Below, piece by piece: positions 15,296-23,697 of a stretch of 35,629 nucleotides of DNA. The notes beneath the pieces are model-generated. The model searched no databases and was not told where the DNA came from. It saw only the letters and a list, made by a program, of their open reading frames with translations. The stretch spans positions 1-35,629 of the forward strand of contig SYDJ01000130.1 in assembly GCA_005801205.1 (NCBI GenBank), in the 5' to 3' direction. Origin of the DNA: Gammaproteobacteria bacterium (GTDB taxonomy: Bacteria; Pseudomonadota; Gammaproteobacteria; Pseudomonadales; Cellvibrionaceae). Both the position numbers and the translations under genes were made by a program. Numbering within the stretch: the first letter of the stretch is position 1; the number at the start of each line of letters is the position of its first letter.

Positions 15296-16741
15296 TTAAC
15301 CTTCCATTTTTTCTAGCTCGACACCTTTGGTTTCTTTTACCCACCAGATGATGAAGAAAATAGAAAACAATGAGCAGAATGCGTAGATGCTATAGGCACC
15401 AGCTAAGCCGAGTGATGACGCTAATAGAATGGGGAAGGTTGTGGTGATTGTCCAGTTAGCAATCCATTGTGCGAAACCTGCTACGGCTAAACCCGTACCG
15501 CGAATTTGATTTGGGAACATTTCGCCCAGCATAATCCAGACCACTGGGCCCCAAGACATATTAAAGAAAACAACATAAAGGTTGGCTGAAACTAAGGCCA
15601 GTATGCCGGTTGAGCCGCTTAATATGAGGTGACCTTTATCGTCGAGCGGTGCGCCAGCAAAAGCATATGCAACGAGTGCAAGTGTAATGGTCATGCCCAC
15701 TGAACCGATTAATAACAATGGCTTACGGCCAATTTTATCGACTAAAAAGAAGGTGATAAAACAGGCCCCGATGGAGACGACACCGGATACAACGCTAATG
15801 GCTAAAGAGTCGCTTTCAGAGAATCCTGCGGCTTGCCAGAGCACGGCACCGTAATAAAATACAACGTTGATGCCTACAAATTGTTGCAGAACCGCTAAGC
15901 CAACGCCAATCCACAGAATAGGGCGAATACGGCCTTTGGTTTTATCTAGTAGGTCAGAGAACGCGGGTTTATGGTCGTGTGATAAGGATGCATAAATTTC
16001 ATCGGTGGTTTTGAGTGCGGCTTTTTCGCCGTAAAGTTTGGTGAGTACGACTATAGCTTTTTCTTTCTTGCCGTTGCTGACTAAAAAGCGAGGGCTTTCA
16101 GGAATGGTTAGCAGTGTTAGTAAAAATATCACCCCAGGGATAATGCCTACCCAATACATCCAGCGCCACGCAGTAAAGCCAAGCCAGAGTTCATTAACGG
16201 CGGAGCCTGCAGATGTGGCGAGAAAGTAGTTGCTAAGTGCTGCTGCTGTTAAGCCGGAAATAATGGCTATTTGTTGAATGGAGCTTAATTTTCCACGGTA
16301 TTCAGCTGGAACCAATTCACTTATGTAGGCGGGGCAGATAATGCTTGCAGCCCCAATTGCCAAGCCGCCAATCAGTCTATAAATAACGAATTCAAGGGTT
16401 GATGAGGCAACGCCTGCACCCCAAGAAGACAAAATAAACATTGCTGCAGCAAGAAGCAAAATGCCGCGACGGCCGTACGTGTCAGCCCAGGTGCCAGCAA
16501 AAAAAGCGCCAATGGCGCAACCAATAAGAATGGAGGCCACCACTGTGCCTATCGCGTTTGGGTTGATAGTGAATGCTTGGGTGAGCCCATCAACGGTGCC
16601 GTTGACCACACCGCTATCAAAACCGAAAAGAAAGCCGCCAATGGTTGCGATGATGCTTATAAGAACGATGGAGGTCATGTTTCTCTCGCTTGAATCTACG
16701 GAGATACTAACCTCGTTATCTGCTGAGGATGGTGAGTGCAT
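15296..16741 (-). CDS. xylE: Sugar/H+ symporter of the major facilitator superfamily, probably xylose (XylE-like)
   Basis: A 481-residue inner-membrane transporter with 12 predicted helices. Sugar-porter signatures are all present: GGFLFGFDSGVVNG (35-48, helix 1), the loop-2 motif GTWADTYGRRG (83-93), a YISELVPAEYRG block (139-150), PESPR (214-218) after helix 6, QQFVGIN (286-292, sugar-binding Gln pair), VDKIGRKPLLL, the helix-10 WGPVVWIMLGEMFP, and a C-terminal KETKG. This is the XylE/AraE/GLUT family, importing a monosaccharide with a proton. Xylose is inferred from the adjacent xylanase and the xylAB genes. About 21 extra residues precede the usual start; ATG 16741 is kept because CAGGTAT precedes it at good spacing. 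Confidence 0.88.
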   Translation of the reverse strand: MHSPSSADNEVSISVDSSERNMTSIVLISIIATIGGFLFGFDSGVVNGTVDGLTQAFTINPNAIGTVVASILIGCAIGAFFAGTWADTYGRRGILLLAAAMFILSSWGAGVASSTLEFVIYRLIGGLAIGAASIICPAYISELVPAEYRGKLSSIQQIAIISGLTAAALSNYFLATSAGSAVNELWLGFTAWRWMYWVGIIPGVIFLLTLLTIPESPRFLVSNGKKEKAIVVLTKLYGEKAALKTTDEIYASLSHDHKPAFSDLLDKTKGRIRPILWIGVGLAVLQQFVGINVVFYYGAVLWQAAGFSESDSLAISVVSGVVSIGACFITFFLVDKIGRKPLLLIGSVGMTITLALVAYAFAGAPLDDKGHLILSGSTGILALVSANLYVVFFNMSWGPVVWIMLGEMFPNQIRGTGLAVAGFAQWIANWTITTTFPILLASSLGLAGAYSIYAFCSLFSIFFIIWWVKETKGVELEKMEG

Positions 16742-17067
16742 GGTGATACCTGTTTTTTAAATTATGGGTTGTTGGAATTATGGTAAAGCAATCTGCCGGT
16801 GGAGCACCTCTAAGGCGGTCTCTCTCCCCCTTTAAGGATGCGCGACCATAGCATAGAGCTGTGTTTCTAGCATATGGGTTGGCGTGCGAACTAACTTATT
16901 TTTAGGTACTTTGTTGGCCGTGGCGCTGAGTTTTCACTCAAGGCTTCGCCGCGAAAGTTTATGGTAAACCAATATGGTTTAAATGACTATATGTCTTAAT
17001 GGGGGATTTCACGATTTATCGATGGGTTCTGCTCTGGGGTGGTAGCTTGCGTTGTGATCCCAGAATC
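16742..17067. promoter_or_regulatory. 326-bp intergenic region upstream of the symporter
   Basis: No gene seen. It lies between the Nudix regulator (-) and the symporter (-), and must hold the symporter promoter. The notable element is the palindrome at 16965-16981. A CT-rich stretch (about 16817-16832) and no clear terminator for the regulator gene were seen. Confidence 0.5.
16965..16981. promoter_or_regulatory. 17-bp palindrome, candidate operator for the symporter
   Basis: TAAACCA, centre ATA, TGGTTTA: seven-base arms with perfect symmetry. It lies about 225 bp before the symporter start and about 85 bp after the end of the regulator gene. A Nudix-type regulator encoded next door is a candidate binder, but related half-sites near the GH10 and TonB-receptor genes leave other regulators possible. 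Confidence 0.5.
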
Positions 17068-17796
17068 TTAGATTTCAAATGAGAAGCCGCTTTCGCTCAA
17101 GTGCTGATAAGCGTCGGAGTCAAAACGATAGAGGTTGGCGGCGCGATGAGGTACGCCCTGCTGTTTTTCATTGCAAGGCGTCAGAAGGTTCATTTTCATG
17201 ATTTTGCGGCGGAAATTGGGTTTGTCTAATTTGGTATCTAGGATGGCTTCATAGAGTGCTTGCAGCTGCAGCAAGGTGAATTTTTCGGGCAGCAAGTTAA
17301 AGCCTATCGGCTGATGGCGGACTTGATGGCGCAAAAACTTCATACCGTGGGCAATGATTTCGGCATGGTCGTAAATCAAATCGGGCAACGCATTAATACG
17401 TTGCCAGCTCACATCCGCAGCGCTTTGGCCGGCCACCAGCGAGTAGTGTTCTGCGCTCACCAAGGCGTAGTAGGCAATGGTGACCACGCGCTCGGTAGGG
17501 AAGCGGTCAACGCGGCCGAAGGTTTTGAGTTGCTCAAGATAGAGCTGCTTAACGCCCGTTAATTCTTCTAGCAAACGATAGGCAGCATCGCGCAGGTTTT
17601 CATCGTAGCGAATCCAGCCGCCGGGGAGTGCCCACTTGCCTTGGTGCATAGGGTCTGTTTGCTTGACCAGCAATATCTTCAGTTCGTCGTTATCAAGCCC
17701 GAATACCAAGTTATCAATAGAGAGCGCCTTAATAACATCCTGTGGCAGATTTAAAGGTTCAACATGGCTGTGGGCTGGCGCAACAATATTTGACAC
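17068..17796 (-). CDS. Nudix-fold transcriptional regulator of the NrtR/AraR type, probable xylose regulator
   Basis: A 242-residue protein with an N-terminal Nudix domain (about 25-160) and a C-terminal winged helix (about 168-235, with FTLLQLQALYEAILDTKLDK then PNFRRKIMKM). This order is that of the NrtR family, in which the Nudix fold senses a ligand and the winged helix binds DNA; Bacteroides AraR shows that members can respond to pentoses. The Nudix box starts at G60 and reads ...E66...RLLEELTGV: the pattern REUxEExGU has Leu in place of two metal-binding Glu, so hydrolysis is unlikely and ligand sensing is favoured. It is divergent from xylB and beside the xylose symporter, so control of xylose uptake and catabolism is likely. 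The actual inducer is not visible. Confidence 0.85.
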   Translation of the reverse strand: MSNIVAPAHSHVEPLNLPQDVIKALSIDNLVFGLDNDELKILLVKQTDPMHQGKWALPGGWIRYDENLRDAAYRLLEELTGVKQLYLEQLKTFGRVDRFPTERVVTIAYYALVSAEHYSLVAGQSAADVSWQRINALPDLIYDHAEIIAHGMKFLRHQVRHQPIGFNLLPEKFTLLQLQALYEAILDTKLDKPNFRRKIMKMNLLTPCNEKQQGVPHRAANLYRFDSDAYQHLSESGFSFEI

Positions 17797-18089
17797 GATG
17801 GATTCCTGAACGAATTGGCGATAGGTGGCTATTCTAAAATAGCGGCGTAAGCTTGTGTAAAAAATGGCGTCATATGCGCCATCATCCTAAGTGTGCGGCC
17901 TCATTGTAGCGATCACCCCCCAATTGTCCACAAGAAGTATATGGGCAAAAGTCTTTATATTTATCTTGTGGTCAATGGGACAATAAGATATGTTATACAC
18001 ATCGCAAGAATAAGCATTCATGAGTTCTATGCTTGATTGGCAACGAATGGAATTTGCTGCTTCATTATTTCCCTTAAAAGAGATTCATT
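17797..18089. promoter_or_regulatory. Divergent promoter region between the Nudix regulator and xylB
   Basis: This 293-bp gap must hold promoters for both genes. Symmetric elements seen: ATGGCG-7-CGCCAT (17864-17882); TTGTCCACAAG (17924-17934), nearly inverse to CTTGTGGTCAA (17965-17975); and TATCTT (17962-17967) with AAGATA (17985-17990). TATACA (17993-17998) is a possible -10 for xylB. Which symmetry is an operator cannot be decided by eye. Confidence 0.45.
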
Positions 18090-19577
18090 ATGTTGTTTCT
18101 AGGTATTGATGTTGGAAGCTCCTCCACCAAATTATCTGTGCTCGATGGCAAAACCGGCAAATGCCTAGGCGCCTTGTCTTACCCTGAAACCGAGCTTGCC
18201 ATTGCCAGCCCAGAAGTTGGCTTTGCAGAGCAAGATCCAAGCGTGTGGTGGGATTGCATCCAGAAGGGCGCTGCTAAGCTTTTTGCCACGGGTAAGTTTG
18301 AGAGTAAACACATTCAAGCGATCGGGATCTCCTACCAAATGCACGGGTTGGTGGTGGTAGATGCTGAGCAGCAAGTGCTGCGCCCCTCCATTATTTGGTG
18401 TGATAGCCGTGCCGTTCCTCTGGGCAACGCCGCCTTGGCGGATATGGGCCGCGATTATTGTTTTGGCCATTTATTGAACTCACCTGGCAACTTCACTGCG
18501 GCCAAATTGCGTTGGGTGCAAGAAAATCAGCCTGAAATTTTTAGCAAAATTCACAAAGTTATGTTGCCCGGCGATTACATCGCCATGAAATTAACCGGTG
18601 AAATCACCACCACGGCTTCAGGTTTATCGGAAGGCACTTTGTGGGATTTCAAAGCGCAGCGTGTCGCTACCGAGTTGTTGGAGCATTGGGGAATTGATTC
18701 CTCCGTTATTCCTACCATTGTTCCCAGCTTTGGCGTGCAGGGCACCGTTAAAGCCGATGTTGCTGCAGCCTTAGGTTTGGGTAGTCATGTAAAAGTGTGC
18801 TATCGCGGTGGCGATCAGCCCAACAATGCTTTTAGTCTCAATGTGCTTGAGCCGGGCGAGGTGGCGGCAACGGCGGGAACATCGGGCGTTATTTATGGCG
18901 TGACCGATAAGCCAGCGGCAGATCTCGATTCGCGCGTAAATACCTTTTTGCATGTCACAAATACCGAAGCGCAAAAGCGCAACGGTGTTCTAGTCTGTGT
19001 AAATGGCTGTGGCCGGTTGTACTCTTGGTTGCGTCAAACGCTAAGTCAATCGGGCGCTACACCTTCTTATCCTTTGTTGAACAGTCTTGCTGAACACGTT
19101 GCGGTGGGCAGCGAGGGTTTGGTGTTTCATCCTTTCGGCAATGGCGCAGAGCGTATTTTCCAAAATCAAAATATCGGCGCGCAATTGCGCAATCTGGATT
19201 TTAACCGTCATGGCCTCGGTCACATGGTGCGTGCTGCGCAAGAGGGCATAGTGTTTTCGCTCAACCAAGGTTTCGATGTATTGAAATCCTTGGGCGGTAG
19301 TTGCGATGTGGTTCGCGCAGGCAAAGGCAATATGTTTTTGAGCGATGTGTTCACCCAAGCCTTTGCGAACACCACGCAAGCGGCAGTGGAATTATTTGAA
19401 ACCGATGGTGCCGAAGGCGCAGCGCGCGCAGCGGCTATTGGCTGTGGTTTTTATGTCTCTGCCAAAGAAGCCTTTGGTGGTTTAACACGTCTGGGCGTGG
19501 TTGAACCTAAACAGGCGCTCTTAGCTCAGTATCAAGATGCATATCAATATTGGGTGTCATTGTTGCCCACACAATAA
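18090..19577 (+). CDS. xylB: Xylulokinase
   Basis: A 495-residue FGGY-family sugar kinase that phosphorylates D-xylulose to xylulose 5-phosphate, the entry to the pentose phosphate pathway. The N-terminal ATPase block is LFLGIDVGSSSTKLSVLDG; substrate-side motifs are GISYQMHGLVVVD and IIWCDSRA. The catalytic Asp is D242 in YRGGDQPNNAF, followed by the phosphate-binding AATAGTSGVIYG. The FGGY signature region appears around GAARAAAIGCGFY. Length and order fit XylB rather than glycerol or gluconate kinase. Start ATG 18090 follows AAGAGA at a good distance. xylA starts 82 bp downstream on the same strand; the gap holds a palindrome but no obvious terminator, so xylBA are probably co-transcribed. 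Confidence 0.93.
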   Translation: MLFLGIDVGSSSTKLSVLDGKTGKCLGALSYPETELAIASPEVGFAEQDPSVWWDCIQKGAAKLFATGKFESKHIQAIGISYQMHGLVVVDAEQQVLRPSIIWCDSRAVPLGNAALADMGRDYCFGHLLNSPGNFTAAKLRWVQENQPEIFSKIHKVMLPGDYIAMKLTGEITTTASGLSEGTLWDFKAQRVATELLEHWGIDSSVIPTIVPSFGVQGTVKADVAAALGLGSHVKVCYRGGDQPNNAFSLNVLEPGEVAATAGTSGVIYGVTDKPAADLDSRVNTFLHVTNTEAQKRNGVLVCVNGCGRLYSWLRQTLSQSGATPSYPLLNSLAEHVAVGSEGLVFHPFGNGAERIFQNQNIGAQLRNLDFNRHGLGHMVRAAQEGIVFSLNQGFDVLKSLGGSCDVVRAGKGNMFLSDVFTQAFANTTQAAVELFETDGAEGAARAAAIGCGFYVSAKEAFGGLTRLGVVEPKQALLAQYQDAYQYWVSLLPTQ

Positions 19578-19593
19578 ATAACAAAATCTACAA

Positions 19594-19612
19594 AAGTGTT
19601 AACGCTTTCCAG
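19594..19612 (+). promoter_or_regulatory. Palindrome upstream of xylA, LacI-operator-like
   Basis: AAAGTGTTAACGCTTT (19594-19609) is palindromic apart from one base pair. The overlapping TGTTAACGCTTTCC (19598-19611) fits the LacI-family pattern TGNNANCGNTNNCA except the last base. It lies about 50 bp before the xylA start. No LacI regulator is encoded in the window. Confidence 0.4.
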
Positions 19613-19659
19613 TTTAAAAAACAACATTCAATTTTTTAGAGCAAACGAGGTTAAACATC

Positions 19660-20991
19660 ATGAGTATTGTGCTTGGTAGTAAAGAATTTTTCCCCGGCAT
19701 TGGCAAAATCGCGTTTGAAGGTGCGGACTCTGACAATCCCTTAGCGTTCAAATACTACGATGAAAATCGTGTAGTCGCTGGCAAAACGCTGAAAGAGCAT
19801 TTCAGATTCGCTACTTGCTATTGGCACACGTTCTGCGGCGCTGGCCACGATCCTTTTGGCCCAGGCACTAAAGTATTCCCATGGTCTAGCACTGCTGATG
19901 CCGTTGCGCGCGCGCACGAAAAAATGGATGCCGCGTTTGAATTCATCACTAAACTCGGCACGCCTTACTACTGCTTCCACGATATAGATTTAATCGACGA
20001 AGGCAGCAGCCGCGCAGAAACCTCTAAGCGTTTGCAGGTGATTGTTGAATACGCCAAACAAAAACAAAAAGAATCTGGCGTGAAATTATTATGGGGCACA
20101 GCTAACCTGTTCTCTAACCCACGTTACATGAACGGCGCATCAACTAACCCAGATTTTAACGTTGTGGCCTATGCGGGCGCACAATTGAAAGATGCTTTAG
20201 ATGCAACTATTGCATTAAACGGCGAAAACTATGTGTTCTGGGGTGGTCGTGAAGGTTACATGAGCTTGCTCAATACGGATATGAAACGCGAACAAGAACA
20301 TATGGCGCGCTTCTTAACCATGGCTCGCGATTATGCGCGCGGCCAAGGCTTTAAAGGTACTTTCTTCATTGAGCCAAAACCCATGGAGCCTTCAAAGCAT
20401 CAATACGATTTCGATGCTGAAACCGTTATTGGTTTCTTGCGTCATCACGGTTTGGATAAAGATTTCAAATTAAATTTAGAAACCAACCACGCAACTTTAG
20501 CTGGCCACACTATGTGTCACGATATGCAAGCAGCGGCAAACGCTGGCATGTTGGGTTCATTGGATGCTAACCGTGGCGATTACCAAAACGCATGGGATAC
20601 CGATCAGTTCCCTTACAACATTAACGAAACAGTTGAGATGATGTTGGTGTTGTTGCGCAGCGGTGGTTTGCAAGGCGGCGGCGTAAACTTCGATGCAAAA
20701 GCACGTCGTAACTCTCCAGACTTTATCGATTTGTTCTACGGCCATATTGGCGGTATGGATACCTTTGCACGTGCGTTGATTATTGCCGATAGCTTGTTGC
20801 AACAATCGCCGTTGGAAGGCATGCGTAAAGAACGTTACTCATCATTTGATGCCGGAAACGGTTCAGCTTACGAACAAGGCAAATTAACCTTGCAGCAGCT
20901 GGCTGATATTGGCAATGCGGGTGGTGAAATCACCTTGCAAAGCGGTCGTCAAGAATTATACGAAAACGTTATCAATCGCTATATTCGTTAA
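19660..20991 (+). CDS. xylA: Xylose isomerase
   Basis: A 443-residue cytoplasmic enzyme interconverting D-xylose and D-xylulose, with two divalent metal ions per subunit. Its length is that of class II isomerases. Characteristic blocks: [15 protein letters not shown] (53-67), the catalytic YCFHDIDL with H107 and D110, VFWGGREGY (substrate site), [20 protein letters not shown] with the metal-binding Glu, and [16 protein letters not shown] followed by GSLDANRGD. Start ATG 19660 is preceded by GAGG at good spacing. It follows xylB (order xylB-xylA) and a GH3 enzyme follows 203 bp downstream. Together with the symporter this is a complete non-phosphorylating-import xylose route. Confidence 0.97.
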   Translation: MSIVLGSKEFFPGIGKIAFEGADSDNPLAFKYYDENRVVAGKTLKEHFRFATCYWHTFCGAGHDPFGPGTKVFPWSSTADAVARAHEKMDAAFEFITKLGTPYYCFHDIDLIDEGSSRAETSKRLQVIVEYAKQKQKESGVKLLWGTANLFSNPRYMNGASTNPDFNVVAYAGAQLKDALDATIALNGENYVFWGGREGYMSLLNTDMKREQEHMARFLTMARDYARGQGFKGTFFIEPKPMEPSKHQYDFDAETVIGFLRHHGLDKDFKLNLETNHATLAGHTMCHDMQAAANAGMLGSLDANRGDYQNAWDTDQFPYNINETVEMMLVLLRSGGLQGGGVNFDAKARRNSPDFIDLFYGHIGGMDTFARALIIADSLLQQSPLEGMRKERYSSFDAGNGSAYEQGKLTLQQLADIGNAGGEITLQSGRQELYENVINRYIR

Positions 20992-21058
20992 TGCGATTGA
21001 GTGCCATTGTCTGTGCCTGCTTTTTTAATGCTTGGGTGTAAGTTCAGGTATTAAACAT

Positions 21059-21103
21059 AACTGCCAGTCATGAAAGTGAATTCATTGTTTGTGATCGGCA
21101 GTT
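21059..21103 (+). promoter_or_regulatory. Inverted repeat in the GH3 leader region
   Basis: AACTGCC (21059-21065) and GGCAGTT (21097-21103) enclose 31 bp. It sits about 90 bp upstream of the GH3 start in the xylA-GH3 gap. It may be an RNA stem or an operator; the 7-bp arms are short, so chance is possible. Confidence 0.25.
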
Positions 21104-21194
21104 TACATTTTTGGTATTTGAAAATATAAAAAGTTCATGGCTGCAACATAACGAATAGTAAAAATACAGTTGACAATCCAGTAGAGGTAAACGA

Positions 21195-23639
21195 ATGAAA
21201 CTATATTCATCCAGCATTATAATTTTCCTTGTTGTAAGTATGGTTAGCGCTAGCATTTTTGCGGCTGAAGCTCCACTTTACAAAGATCCAAAACAAACTA
21301 CAGATACACGCGTGAAAGATTTATTGTCTCGAATGACATTAGAAGAAAAGGTCGCGCAACTTGAAACTGTATGGGAAAAAAGAAAGCAGCTTGAAACCGA
21401 TGGCGGTGAATTTACGGGTGAGCGCGCCAAAGAATTTTTAAGCTTGGGGATTGGTGAAATTGCGCGGCCAGCAGAAAACAAAAAGGCACCCAACAAAACC
21501 GCTTTGCAAACTGCCTTGTTTACCAATGCTATTCAAAAATGGGTGATCGAAAATACGCGTTTGGGAATTCCAGTGTTATTTCACGAAGAAGCGTTGCACG
21601 GGCATGTTGGCCGCAACTCCACCAGCTTTCCACAAGCAATTGGTTTGGCAAGTACGTGGGATCCAGAAATGCTGACACACATTTATTCAGTTACGGCGCA
21701 AGAAGTTCGTGCGCGCGGTGCGCATCAAGCATTGGCGCCCATTCTGGATGTGGCGCGTGATCCTCGTTGGGGTCGCATTGAAGAAACCATGGGTGAAGAT
21801 CCCTATTTAATTGCAGCTATGGGGGTGGCCGGTATTAAAGGTTTTCAAGGCAGCGATAACGGCGTTGCAAAAAATCATGTGATTGCCACGCTTAAACATT
21901 TGGCGGGTCACGGTGAGCCTACCGGTGGTTTAAATACCGCGCCTACACCGATTGGTGAACGCGGTTTGCGCGAAACGTTTTTATTCCCCTTTGAAGCTGT
22001 GGTTAAGTTGTCGCATCCGCGCAGTGTCATGGCGTCTTACAATGAAATTGACGGTGTGCCTTCGCACGCTAACGGTAAAATGCTCAATGGTATTTTGCGT
22101 GGTGAATGGGGCTTTGACGGTTTATTGGTGAGTGACTATTACGCCATCAATGAATTAGTTAATCGCCATAACCTTGCAGCAGATCGTAAAGCTGCTGCAC
22201 TGATTGCTTTTAATGCCGGTGTGGATGTTGAAACGCCCGATGCAGATTCTTACCCACATCTTATCGATTTAGTCAAAGAGGGTAAGTTGACCGAAGCGCA
22301 AATAGATGTGGCAGTTGCACGGGTATTGCGTGAGAAATTTACTATGGGTTTGTTTGAAAATCCCTATGTAGAAACCAAAGGTGTCGATGCATTCGTTGGT
22401 AACGCGAAACATCGTGCTTTAGCGCAGCAAGCAGCAGAGAAAACAATTGTGCTCTTGAAAAATGATAAAAATATTCTTCCGCTAGATATTAAAAAGTTAA
22501 ACTCTATTGCCGTTATAGGCCCACATGTTAACGAAACCTTATTGGGTGGCTACAGCGATGTACCCAAGCAAACGGTGAGTGTCTTACAAGGCATAAAAGA
22601 ATACGTGGGTAATAAAGTACAAGTGAATTATGCGCAGGGCACTTTAATCACATTGGATAAATGGACTCCGGCACATGATTCTATTTCTGCTAACACCCGT
22701 TCAAAAGAGCGTTGGAATACCGATAAGGTAGACTTGGCAACACCTGCAGATACCAAGGGTATGATTGAAGAAGCCGTTGCTGCTGCGCAAAAAAGTGATG
22801 TGGCCTTAGTGGTAGTGGGCGATAACGAAGCGACTTCGCGCGAAGGTTGGGCCGAAGCGCATTTGGGTGATCGCACTGATTTAAATTTGTTGGGGCAGCA
22901 ACAAGAATTGGTGGACGCGATTTTGGCCACAGGTAAACCAACCATTGTATTGTTAAATAATGGTCGCCCACTTTCTATTGCAAAAATTGCAGAAACAGCA
23001 CCGGCAATTCTAGAAGGTTGGTATCTCGGTCAAGAAACTGGCCGCGCAGTTGCGCGGGTTTTATTTGGCGATGTAAATCCTAGTGGAAAATTACCTGTAT
23101 CCATCGCCCGTTCAGTTGGCCAATTACCTGTGTACTACAACTACAAGCCTGCTGCGAAACGCGGCTATGCTTTTGCCGAAACCACACCGCTTTATCCTTT
23201 TGGTTATGGCTTAAGTTACACGCAATTTAGTTACTCGGATTTCACTATTCATAAATCTGACGCTAAAGCGGGTGATGTTGTTGATGTCAGCGTAAAAGTC
23301 ACCAATACCGGTGCACGTGCCGGTGATGAAGTTGTACAGCTTTATATTCACGATGCAGTTGCCAGTTTGACTCGCCCTGTGAAAGAGTTGAAAGGTTTTA
23401 AGCGTATTAGTTTAAAAGCCAAAGAGTCTGCTGTTATTACCTTTAGTTTGGCGGTGAATCAATTAGGTTTTTACAATACCGACATGAAGTATGTTGTAGA
23501 GCCGGGTAAATTTGACGTTATGCTTGGCTCTTCATCGCAAGATATTCGCGCAACGGGTGAGTTTACTGTGGTGGGAGATGTAACTGATATCAGTCAGCAA
23601 AAGGTGTATTTCAGCGGTGTGAAAGTCGCTAAAAAATAA
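21195..23639 (+). CDS. GH3 exo-glycosidase, probably beta-xylosidase (periplasmic)
   Basis: An 814-residue family 3 glycoside hydrolase with a Sec signal peptide (SIIIFLVVSMVSASIFA, cleavage near residue 23), so probably periplasmic. The N-terminal barrel has VAQLETVWE, FHEEALHGHVG, QALAPILDVARDPRWGRIEE, TLKHLAGHG and SVMASYNEIDGVPSH. The nucleophile is D314 in GLLVSDYYAI. The alpha/beta sandwich follows (KTIVLLKNDKNILPLD, VVVGDNEATSREGWAEAHLGD), then VNPSGKLPVSIARSVGQLP. A fibronectin-III-like domain lies at about 690-770 (VDVSVKVTNTGARAGDEVVQ). GH3 specificity is hard to read from sequence; the xylA/xylB/GH10 neighbours make xylo-oligosaccharides the best guess, with beta-glucosidase the alternative. 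GAGGT precedes ATG 21195. A strong terminator follows. Confidence 0.9.
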   Translation: MKLYSSSIIIFLVVSMVSASIFAAEAPLYKDPKQTTDTRVKDLLSRMTLEEKVAQLETVWEKRKQLETDGGEFTGERAKEFLSLGIGEIARPAENKKAPNKTALQTALFTNAIQKWVIENTRLGIPVLFHEEALHGHVGRNSTSFPQAIGLASTWDPEMLTHIYSVTAQEVRARGAHQALAPILDVARDPRWGRIEETMGEDPYLIAAMGVAGIKGFQGSDNGVAKNHVIATLKHLAGHGEPTGGLNTAPTPIGERGLRETFLFPFEAVVKLSHPRSVMASYNEIDGVPSHANGKMLNGILRGEWGFDGLLVSDYYAINELVNRHNLAADRKAAALIAFNAGVDVETPDADSYPHLIDLVKEGKLTEAQIDVAVARVLREKFTMGLFENPYVETKGVDAFVGNAKHRALAQQAAEKTIVLLKNDKNILPLDIKKLNSIAVIGPHVNETLLGGYSDVPKQTVSVLQGIKEYVGNKVQVNYAQGTLITLDKWTPAHDSISANTRSKERWNTDKVDLATPADTKGMIEEAVAAAQKSDVALVVVGDNEATSREGWAEAHLGDRTDLNLLGQQQELVDAILATGKPTIVLLNNGRPLSIAKIAETAPAILEGWYLGQETGRAVARVLFGDVNPSGKLPVSIARSVGQLPVYYNYKPAAKRGYAFAETTPLYPFGYGLSYTQFSYSDFTIHKSDAKAGDVVDVSVKVTNTGARAGDEVVQLYIHDAVASLTRPVKELKGFKRISLKAKESAVITFSLAVNQLGFYNTDMKYVVEPGKFDVMLGSSSQDIRATGEFTVVGDVTDISQQKVYFSGVKVAKK

Positions 23640-23660
23640 ATCTAAATATCTTCTGTTAAA

Positions 23661-23686
23661 AACCGCAGCGGGTCTGCGGTTTTTTT
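23661..23686. terminator. Terminator between the GH3 gene and the EamA gene
   Basis: ACCGCAG (23662-23668), loop CGGGT, CTGCGGT (23674-23680), then T-run to 23686. A-run on the other flank allows use by the convergent EamA gene. Confidence 0.88.
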
Positions 23687-23697
23687 ATGGACTCTTG

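Noticed and set aside
17068-17796. Active Nudix pyrophosphatase
   Set aside because: Two Glu of the Nudix box are Leu and a winged helix follows, so a regulator fits better than a hydrolase.
21170-21175. TTGACA as a -35 element for the GH3 gene
   Set aside because: It lies about 20 bp before the ATG, so a promoter using it would start transcription inside the gene.
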